Assembly (NCBI GenBank): GCA_023432075.1
Contig: JAEYVD010000590.1
Location: 1-6,014, forward strand
DNA length: 6,014 nucleotides
DNA from: Pseudomonadota bacterium
GTDB taxonomy: Bacteria > Pseudomonadota > Gammaproteobacteria > Burkholderiales > Burkholderiaceae_B
Reading direction: 5' to 3'
Below the pieces are notes generated by a model. That model ran no database searches. It saw only the letters and a program-made list of their open reading frames with translations, and was not told the DNA's origin. The number at the start of each line of letters is the position of its first letter. Position 1 is the stretch's first letter. Position numbers and translations under genes: made by a program. Shown piece after piece: positions 1 to 4,623 of this stretch.

Positions 1-538
1 GATCGAGACCTACAGCGTGGGCTGGGTGCGCGTGGGCAAGCTGGAAGCGTCGTATGTGGGCACGCAGTGCCTGACGCCCGACAACAACGGCGTCTCGGTG
101 TACGGCGGCTCCAATCTCACCGTTGCCCGAGGGGGCTTCGACGAGTTGCGGGCGCTGAACCTGACCGACGAAGAACGGCAGGCGGTGGACTTGAGCTGCC
201 GCTATGACACGGCGGTCTCCACGGCCTATCCTGATTTCTTCGCGTCCCGGCGCAACTACGACGTGGGCGTGGGCCGCAACGCCCGAGGCGAACCCCGCGC
301 CGGCGTGCTGGAGCAATCGTGGCGGGCGGGCGGCGCCAGCATTGCGGAACTGTCCGCGCTGCAGGCGTTCATGCTGTCGCCATCGCTTAAATCCGTGTCC
401 GCCTTCACGCGCGAACGCTATGGCGCCGACGAACCGCCGCCCACGTCAGAACAATACGTGTACCGGGGCGAAGACTCCGCCGTGGGTATGATCACTAAAT
501 CGGGGGGCATTCTGGAGGACGACGATGGCCGCCTTTAG
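1..538 (+). CDS. DUF3182-like (ATP-grasp-type) protein, C-terminal part only
   Basis: The reading frame is already open at the first base, so the gene is cut by the left edge. The codons visible from base 2 give 178 residues ending at TAG 536-538. The GTG at 17 is probably an internal valine, since the frame continues upstream without a stop. Recognisable blocks are ETYSVGWVRVG near the edge, VYGGSNLTVARGGFDEL (about residues 33-49), SRRNYDVGVG (about 82-91) and GVLEQSWRAGGAS (about 100-112), then a late YRGEDSAVG. I recall these as the C-terminal half of DUF3182 proteins, which are predicted to have an ATP-grasp-like fold; no catalytic function is established that I know of. The ATP-binding N-terminal part lies outside the window. 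The last 14 nt overlap the downstream hydrolase gene, indicating one operon. The family name is from memory of its motifs and is moderately sure; that it is a real gene is very likely. Confidence 0.62.
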   Translation, partial: IETYSVGWVRVGKLEASYVGTQCLTPDNNGVSVYGGSNLTVARGGFDELRALNLTDEERQAVDLSCRYDTAVSTAYPDFFASRRNYDVGVGRNARGEPRAGVLEQSWRAGGASIAELSALQAFMLSPSLKSVSAFTRERYGADEPPPTSEQYVYRGEDSAVGMITKSGGILEDDDGRL

Positions 539-1283
539 CGACCCAATCGAAATCGATGTGGCGGACCAGCAACTGGCCGGCACGTTTTTGACGCCCGAAA
601 ACAAGGTGCCGGGCGTGCTGTTCATTCACGGCTGGGGCGGCGACCAGAAGTTCGACCTGGCCCGCGCCAAGGGCATCGCCGCGCTGGGATGCGTGTGCCT
701 GACGTTCGACCTGCGCGGCCATGCCGCCACCCAGGCCCAGCAGATGCAGGTGTCGCGCGACGACAACCTGCACGACGTCATGGCGGCCTACGACCGGCTT
801 GCGGCCCATCCGTCATTGGACAGCGGCTCGGTGGCGGTGGTGGGCAGCAGCTACGGCGGCTACTTGGCCGCCATCCTGAGCGGATTGCGCCGCGTGCGCT
901 GGCTGGCCCTGCATGTGCCCGCGCTGTACCGCGACGACGAATGGATGCTGCCGAAGAACCAGCTCAACCGCGAGACGCTGCGGGCTTATCGCAACACCCA
1001 TATCGAGCCCGAAAGCAACCGCGCGCTGGCGGCTTGCGCCAACTTCACCGGCGACGTGCTGATCGTGGAAGCCGAGCACGACGTGTACATTCCGCACTCG
1101 ACGATCATGAACTACCGCTCGGCCTTCCGGCGGTCCCATTCGATGACGCACCGCATCCTGGATGGCGCGGACCACGCCCTCAGCGACAAAGCCTCGCAGC
1201 AGGCCTATACGTCGATCCTGGTGAACTGGGTGACCGAAATGGTCATGGGCGCGCGGGTCGGCCGGCCGCGCCCGCTGCCCTAG
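525..1283 (+). CDS. alpha/beta hydrolase (esterase/dienelactone hydrolase-like)
   Basis: A complete 252-residue single-domain alpha/beta hydrolase, of typical length for the fold. The oxyanion-hole motif HGWGG is at residues 35-39. The nucleophile elbow is GSSYG at 107-111, with Ser109 as nucleophile. The acidic residue is probably Asp186 in VEAEHD, and the catalytic histidine is His217 in GADHAL, so the triad is intact. There is no signal peptide or membrane segment, so it is expected to be cytoplasmic. The ATG at 525 is preceded by GGAGG (514-518) at a 6-nt gap, which supports this start even though it lies inside the upstream gene; the 14-nt overlap suggests translational coupling. The substrate cannot be read from the sequence: esterase, acyl-peptide or dienelactone-type hydrolysis are all possible. 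The C-terminal tail (about residues 242-252) is Arg/Pro-rich and probably disordered. The gene converges on the next gene with 19 nt between the stops. Confidence 0.9.
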   Translation: MAAFSDPIEIDVADQQLAGTFLTPENKVPGVLFIHGWGGDQKFDLARAKGIAALGCVCLTFDLRGHAATQAQQMQVSRDDNLHDVMAAYDRLAAHPSLDSGSVAVVGSSYGGYLAAILSGLRRVRWLALHVPALYRDDEWMLPKNQLNRETLRAYRNTHIEPESNRALAACANFTGDVLIVEAEHDVYIPHSTIMNYRSAFRRSHSMTHRILDGADHALSDKASQQAYTSILVNWVTEMVMGARVGRPRPLP

Positions 1284-1302
1284 GCAGTTCTCCGGCGACG
1301 GC

Positions 1303-2412
1303 TCAGGGCTTGGTGGGACTGAGCAGGTCCGACAACGCGTTGCCCAATTCCTTGACGGCGCCCGCGACCCCTTCCGCGGCGCCTTCGGCGCCCACCCCGA
1401 TGGCGTGTCCGAAGCCTTGCGCGACCTGCGCCGCAAAGCCGCGCGTGACCGAGAACTTCGGATTATCCAGGCTCCCAGCCAACGCGAAGTCGAACCGGAC
1501 GGTGCCGCTCTTGTCCTTCATGGCCGCCAGCACTGCCTTGCGCGGCAACGAGAACAGGCTGCCGTCGCCGCTGAACTTCAAATTGTGCAAGGCCACGGCG
1601 CCCGAGGCCTTCAGCTCATGGCGGGCAATCGACGTCTTCATGTCCAGGTCCATCGAACCGCCCGACAGCGAGCCGGCGCCGTTCTCGGCCAGATAAGGCG
1701 CGGCATGGCGCACGTCCATGTTGCGCGCCGCGACCGTGATGTCCGCATCCGTGCCGCCGATTACCACCTTGCCCCGCGCGCGCACCGTCGACTCGCCATT
1801 GCGGTTGTCCTCGACCTTGCCGGTGAATTCCATGTCGCTGGACGTGCCGTCGCCAGGAATGACCACCGGCTGCAGCCGCGCTTGCACGTCCTTGAAGGGA
1901 ATGCGATGCGGCGGCTTGGAGACGGCGCCGTCCAGGTATTCCAGCCGGCCATCGCGCAGGATCAGCTCGGCGACGCGGATCGGCCCGTTGCGCCGCGTCT
2001 TGCCATCCCCCACGCCGGCCCGCAGCGCCGCCTGCAGCGCGGGGGATATCTGCATGTCGCCGTCGGGACTGCGCACCACGGCGAAATCAAACCTGTCGAT
2101 GATGATGCGCTTGAACACGGCCTCGCGGCGCAGAAAGGCGGTCCACTCCGGCTCAAGTTCAACGCGCTGGGCGCGCGCGCCGGGCTGGCCGGATGCGCCG
2201 GGTACGGTAACCTCGGTCAGCACCACCTGCCGAAGGCCGACCTGCACATTGCCGACCTGGCTGCGGGGGCCCAGAATGCTGGCGATGCGCTGTTCGACCA
2301 CGCGGGTGGCGGCCAGCGCCAGCACCGCAAGGACGGCTCCGATCAGAAGCAGTATCGCCAGGGCGGTGCCCCAGCCTGACCGGCCACGCGCGTCGGCTGC
2401 GTTCGAACTCAT
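1303..2412 (-). CDS. DUF748/AsmA-like inner-membrane-anchored protein
   Basis: The chosen ATG (2410-2412) gives 369 residues. The frame is open to a GTG at 2457, but that would add 15 residues without membrane character. The ATG version has the layout expected: a short polar N-terminus with Arg10 and Arg11, then one hydrophobic helix at about residues 14-36, then a long periplasmic part. A weak GGAA precedes the ATG. The periplasmic part carries AsmA/DUF748-type features: alternating beta-strand sequence, an IDRFDFAVVRSPDG block (about 105-118), and near the C-terminus SLPRKAVLAAMKDKSGTV followed by GSLDNPKFSV (about 288-322). The latter resembles the conserved 'LPVKLALALLKDRNG ... GSLDDPxF' module of DUF748/AsmA proteins. 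AsmA-like proteins are linked to phospholipid transport and envelope maintenance, with large members forming lipid-conducting beta grooves. This one is short, so its role is only inferred. The last 47 residues are rich in Gly and Ala and possibly amphipathic. Confidence 0.8.
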   Translation of the reverse strand: MSSNAADARGRSGWGTALAILLLIGAVLAVLALAATRVVEQRIASILGPRSQVGNVQVGLRQVVLTEVTVPGASGQPGARAQRVELEPEWTAFLRREAVFKRIIIDRFDFAVVRSPDGDMQISPALQAALRAGVGDGKTRRNGPIRVAELILRDGRLEYLDGAVSKPPHRIPFKDVQARLQPVVIPGDGTSSDMEFTGKVEDNRNGESTVRARGKVVIGGTDADITVAARNMDVRHAAPYLAENGAGSLSGGSMDLDMKTSIARHELKASGAVALHNLKFSGDGSLFSLPRKAVLAAMKDKSGTVRFDFALAGSLDNPKFSVTRGFAAQVAQGFGHAIGVGAEGAAEGVAGAVKELGNALSDLLSPTKP

Positions 2413-2466
2413 CTTGGTTTCCGAAGTTGTACAAATCACCGGCGCCGCCGGCGCCACACCCCTTGC

Positions 2467-2495
2467 ACCATAGCGAGGCGCGGCGGCCTGCGCAA
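2467..2495 (-). promoter_or_regulatory. weak sigma-70-like promoter candidate for the DUF748 gene
   Basis: Read on the minus strand, TTGCGC (2490-2495) and TATGGT (2467-2472) are 17 bp apart, the optimal spacing. The -35 box matches the consensus at 3 of 6 and the -10 box at 4 of 6. The gene needs its own promoter if the terminator at 2539-2572 works, and this is the best pair I see in the gap. Such a match can arise by chance. Confidence 0.25.
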
Positions 2496-2538
2496 CCTAG
2501 AGCATCGTCCGGGATGCGCAATCATTCATCAATGCTCG

Positions 2539-2572
2539 AAAAGGATGAGACGGCGCCTGGCCTCGCCGTCTC
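2539..2572 (-). terminator. Rho-independent terminator after the PIG-L-like gene
   Basis: GAGACGGCG (2547-2555) and CGCCGTCTC (2564-2572) form a perfect 9-bp stem with an 8-nt loop. On the minus strand the stem is followed, after ATCC, by TTTT (2539-2542). It lies 8 nt past the stop codon of the PIG-L-like gene. The T-run is short and slightly displaced, so termination may be partial. Confidence 0.6.
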
Positions 2573-2580
2573 GATGCTGG

Positions 2581-3267
2581 TCAAGCGAGCTCACGCCGCC
2601 AGGACAGCCGCCAGTAGCGTTCGGGACGGGATGGGAAAGCGCCAACCTGCCCCGCCTGCACCTCTGCCGCCAGGCTGTTGCGCGCGGCCAGGGCACGCTG
2701 ATGGGCACGCGTGGCGTCGCCCTCGGCGCCGGCGTCGAATGGCGAAGCCAGGATCCGATGGCGCAGCAAACTGGCCAACCGCTCCTGGACCGCGCCCGGC
2801 TCGGCGTCCGCGACCTCTTCATAGGCGATCCACTCCACACGCAGAAACAGCGCCCGCGCGGTCAGGCATGCGTCGGACACCAGCAGCTGCGCCGTCCCGC
2901 ACAGCCCCAGCGGCATCAGGATCACCCGTGGCCGCAACGCGGACAGCGCCGATGCCAGGGCGCCCGTCAACCGCCCGGCCCTGCCGCTGTCCGGGTGCAG
3001 GTCTTCCACCAGATCCATCTGCACGCCGCGCACGCCCAGCAGCGACAGCGCCCGCGCGCTGCTGGCCTGGCGGGAAAGGACGGCATCGCGGACGCTTGCA
3101 AGACGGTCGGCGCTGTCCTTGCCGCTGGCGCAACCGGACGGTAGCGGCAGGCCCGAATACACCGTGAGCACGGTGCTGTCCGGACGCGCCGCCAACAGGC
3201 CTGCACAGCCGCCGACGGCGTCGTTGAAGCAGGGAGAAACCGCAATCAGTCTGCCTTCCCGGAGCAT
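2581..3267 (-). CDS. PIG-L/LmbE-like deacetylase homologue with degenerate metal site
   Basis: A 228-residue protein with the frame of the PIG-L (LmbE-like, zinc N-acetyl-sugar deacetylase) family. IAVSPCFNDAVGGCAGLLAA (residues 8-27) aligns with the family's 'VVSPHLDDAVLSCGGLLAA' block, followed by the STVLTVYSG strand (31-39). RLASVRDAVLSRQASSARAL (55-74) sits where the family has its 'R..ED..AL' helix, then LLGVRGVQMDL (76-86), the MPLGLCG strand-turn (118-124), and PERYWRL (215-221), a familiar ending in this subfamily. The metal site is altered: PHxDD reads P-C13-F-N15-D16. The His ligand is Cys, the Asp that acts as general base in MshB (Asp15) is Asn, and only the second Asp remains. 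The distal HxDH-type motif after MPLGLCG reads TAQL. Ordinary deacetylase activity is therefore unlikely. The ATG at 3265-3267 has a GAGGA-like site upstream. The gene starts 21 nt after the PRC-barrel stop, so co-transcription is likely. Family call moderate to good; inactivity is inferred. Confidence 0.72.
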   Translation of the reverse strand: MLREGRLIAVSPCFNDAVGGCAGLLAARPDSTVLTVYSGLPLPSGCASGKDSADRLASVRDAVLSRQASSARALSLLGVRGVQMDLVEDLHPDSGRAGRLTGALASALSALRPRVILMPLGLCGTAQLLVSDACLTARALFLRVEWIAYEEVADAEPGAVQERLASLLRHRILASPFDAGAEGDATRAHQRALAARNSLAAEVQAGQVGAFPSRPERYWRLSWRRELA

Positions 3268-3288
3268 GGCGTCCTCGTCGGTAGCGGC

Positions 3289-3717
3289 TTACCAATACGG
3301 GGGCTGGTTGTAATACTGATGAATGCCTCTGGCCCAGGTTTCGTCCGCCATGCTGGGCCAATTGTCCTTGTCGAACCCGTCGGCGTTCTTGAGCACCTCC
3401 TTGTCCACGTTCAGCACGAAGCACTTGCGGTCGGTATCCAGCGTCAGCGCGCTCCACGGAATGGCGTACAGCTTGTCGCCAATGCCCAGAATGCCGCCGC
3501 GCGACAGAACGGCATACGCGATGCGCCCGTGCGGCACGTCCAGCATGATTTCCTGGATGCTGCCCAGCGATTCGCCAGCCGGGTTGTAGACGTCGTTCCC
3601 TTCAAGGGTGCTGGCCGCCATGATCTGCGGACCGGGACCGCTGGGATCGTTTTTCGGACCGCCCACGATCTTGGTTTCGCTTTGCGCCTGGCCGGCGCCT
3701 GTCAACGGATGGTTCAT
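3289..3717 (-). CDS. PRC-barrel domain protein
   Basis: A 142-residue soluble protein. Residues 1-31 are polar and rich in Gly, Pro and Ser, probably disordered. A PRC-barrel domain spans about 33-110: an MAASTLEGNDVYNPAGESLG opening, the IQEIMLDVPHGRIAYAVLS strand pair, GGILGIGDKLYAIPWSAL, and a closing CFVLNVDKEVL strand. The C-terminus carries the GFDKDNWPSMAD segment and an aromatic ending YYNQPPYW, a tail I recall from many proteobacterial stand-alone PRC-barrel proteins. PRC barrels occur in RimM (ribosome maturation) and photosynthetic reaction centre H subunits; stand-alone members are mostly of unknown, often stress-linked, role. The start is supported by AAGGAGA (3724-3730) about 7 nt before ATG 3715-3717. 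No terminator separates it from the PIG-L-like gene, so they probably form a two-gene unit. A sigma-54-like site lies upstream. Confidence 0.88.
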   Translation of the reverse strand: MNHPLTGAGQAQSETKIVGGPKNDPSGPGPQIMAASTLEGNDVYNPAGESLGSIQEIMLDVPHGRIAYAVLSRGGILGIGDKLYAIPWSALTLDTDRKCFVLNVDKEVLKNADGFDKDNWPSMADETWARGIHQYYNQPPYW

Positions 3718-3780
3718 GGTGAGTCTCCTTCAGTAAAGCGTCTTGCATGGCGAACGGTTCGGCATGCAGGTCATCCTCCA

Positions 3781-3796
3781 AGCAAGCCCTGTGCCA
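3781..3796 (-). promoter_or_regulatory. sigma-54-type (-24/-12) promoter candidate for the PRC-barrel gene
   Basis: The minus strand reads TGGCACAGGGCTTGCT. This fits the RpoN consensus TGGCACG-N4-TTGCW with one mismatch (A for G after TGGCAC) and with exact GG-N10-GC spacing: GG at 3795-3794 and GC at 3783-3782. Transcription would start near 3770 and leave a leader of about 53 nt to the ATG at 3717. The site lies between a terminator and a start codon, where a promoter is needed. I see no enhancer-binding site that I can name upstream. Confidence 0.45.
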
Positions 3797-3874
3797 CACC
3801 GCCGTGCCGCTTGGCGCCCCGGCCTTGCGCAGGTCCGGCCCGGGCAAGATGGCAGTTCTTACATGCGGCCCCAC

Positions 3875-3918
3875 AAAAATGCCGGGGCCGGCCCTGCGTG
3901 TGCAGGATCGGCCCCGGC
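3875..3918 (-). terminator. strong Rho-independent terminator after the DUF883 gene
   Basis: GCCGGGGCCG (3881-3890) pairs perfectly with CGGCCCCGGC (3909-3918). Inside it, after a 2x2 internal loop, CCTGC (3893-3897) pairs with GCAGG (3902-3906) around a GTGT tetraloop. On the minus strand the hairpin is followed directly by ATTTTTG (T-run 3875-3879). It starts 31 nt past the DUF883 stop and separates that unit from the PRC-barrel gene. The plus strand has no T-run after the hairpin, so it acts in one direction. Confidence 0.87.
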
Positions 3919-3949
3919 CGGCGCGCGCGTCGGGCAGCGCGGGTTGGCG

Positions 3950-4291
3950 TCAGCGCCGGTTACCGCGGTCCGACATCATGCAGATGCCGGCCAGCACGCC
4001 CAGCAGCACGGCGCCTGCGATGCTCTTCCAGGCGTTTTCATGCACGTATTCGTCAGTGGCGTGCGACACCACGCGCGCCCGGTCCCAGGCGGCGCGTTCC
4101 CACCCGCGAGCCTGGTCGCGTGCCGCGTCCAGTTGGTGCTTGAGCTTGTCGCGGGCAGATTCAATCTCCGACCCGCTGTAGCTGGCGGTGCTTCGCAGCA
4201 AATCCTCGGTGCCTGAGATCAGGTCCCGCATCGTGCGCGACGACGAGTCGGACGTGTGGAACATATCACGCAGCCTATCTCGCTTGTTCAT
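3950..4291 (-). CDS. ElaB/YqjD/DUF883 family membrane-anchored protein
   Basis: A 113-residue protein. The start at ATG 4289-4291 is decided by a near-perfect AAAGGAGT site (4296-4303); the frame runs open further upstream but without support. Layout matches ElaB/YqjD proteins: a polar, charged helix-rich part (about residues 18-80) with a likely coiled-coil helix SEIESARDKLKHQLDAARDQ (41-60), then one C-terminal membrane helix, about AWKSIAGAVLLGVLAGICMM (87-106), ending in the basic tail SDRGNRR. In E. coli YqjD and ElaB are C-tail-anchored inner membrane proteins made in stationary phase, and YqjD binds 70S/100S ribosomes; ElaB is linked to stress resistance. A similar role here is inference. 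A strong terminator follows. The upstream 66-residue gene ends 92 nt before, so read-through from the PoxB-like unit or a separate promoter are both possible; I see no clear promoter in the gap. Confidence 0.87.
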   Translation of the reverse strand: MNKRDRLRDMFHTSDSSSRTMRDLISGTEDLLRSTASYSGSEIESARDKLKHQLDAARDQARGWERAAWDRARVVSHATDEYVHENAWKSIAGAVLLGVLAGICMMSDRGNRR

Positions 4292-4295
4292 GTGT

Positions 4296-4303
4296 ACTCC
4301 TTT
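4296..4303 (-). promoter_or_regulatory. ribosome binding site deciding the DUF883 start
   Basis: AAAGGAGT on the minus strand lies 4 nt before ATG 4289-4291. This is the strongest Shine-Dalgarno match in the window and fixes the start against the longer open frame that extends to 4360. Confidence 0.85.
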
Positions 4304-4383
4304 AGAAAAATTGCGGATCGCTCCCCCCGCGGCACGGCGCACGCGAGGCGCGGCCCGCAAGCCGCAAGCCGTGTTTGTCCCCT

Positions 4384-4584
4384 TCAGAGCCGGTCAATGC
4401 CCGGCGTCTGCTGAGGGTCCACGCCCGGCATGGGATTGGGAATGCTGTCGGGGGGCCAGTGCCCCTTGTCGTCCTTGCCCGATCCAGGTGCGCCGGGCTT
4501 GGGTTGTTCGGCCGGCGCCTGGTCTGGCGCCTTCTGTTCGCCCTGCCCGGGCGGTTGGGAACGCGTCCCTTCAGTGTTTGCCAT
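4384..4584 (-). CDS. small proline-rich hypothetical protein
   Basis: A 66-residue protein that I cannot assign to a family. Fourteen of 66 residues are proline, with many Gln, Gly, Asp and Lys. There is no hydrophobic segment and no cysteine, so it is expected to be intrinsically disordered and soluble. The C-terminal half carries GHWPPDSIPNPMPGVDP (about residues 41-57), which looks more conserved in character than the low-complexity front half. AGGAG (4591-4595) lies 6 nt before ATG 4582-4584, a good start signal, and the stop is TGA. It begins 39 nt after the stop of the PoxB-like gene with no terminator between, so it is probably in the same transcript. No function can be read from it; the context is stress-type genes on both sides. 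That it is translated rests on the ribosome binding site and position. Confidence 0.68.
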   Translation of the reverse strand: MANTEGTRSQPPGQGEQKAPDQAPAEQPKPGAPGSGKDDKGHWPPDSIPNPMPGVDPQQTPGIDRL

Positions 4585-4623
4585 GATGTGCTCCTGAAAT
4601 GAAAAGACTGATGCAATCGCCCG

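Noticed and set aside
1301..1324. GCTCAG/CTGAGC inverted repeat between the converging hydrolase and DUF748 genes
   Set aside because: Only a 6-bp stem with a 12-nt loop and no T-run on either strand, so it does not support a terminator call.
2441..2455. GGCGCC-N3-GGCGCC repeat upstream of the DUF748 gene
   Set aside because: Such GC palindromes are common at this base composition and it matches no operator I can name.
1405..2473. Long open frames on the plus strand across this stretch
   Set aside because: They lie antisense to the DUF748/AsmA-like gene, give Arg/Ala/Pro-rich translations without domains, and are expected in GC-rich coding DNA.
2819..3457. Alternative minus-strand frame spanning the PIG-L-like and PRC-barrel genes
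   Set aside because: It bridges two recognisable genes in a different frame, its translation is low-complexity Arg/Gly-rich, and it has no credible ribosome binding site.
3602..3874. Minus-strand frame from a GTG at 3874 running through the leader and into the PRC-barrel gene
   Set aside because: It begins beside the T-run of the terminator, upstream of the likely transcription start near 3770, and overlaps the start of a recognisable gene in another frame.
4304..4374. GC-rich inverted repeats and the doubled GCAAGCC (4357-4370) upstream of the DUF883 gene, with a T-run on the minus strand near 4306-4312
   Set aside because: The stem next to the T-run is only 4 bp (GCGG/CCGC), the longer CACGGC/GCCGTG pairing has a 29-nt loop, and the T-run sits just before a ribosome binding site. 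A terminator or regulatory structure is not supported.
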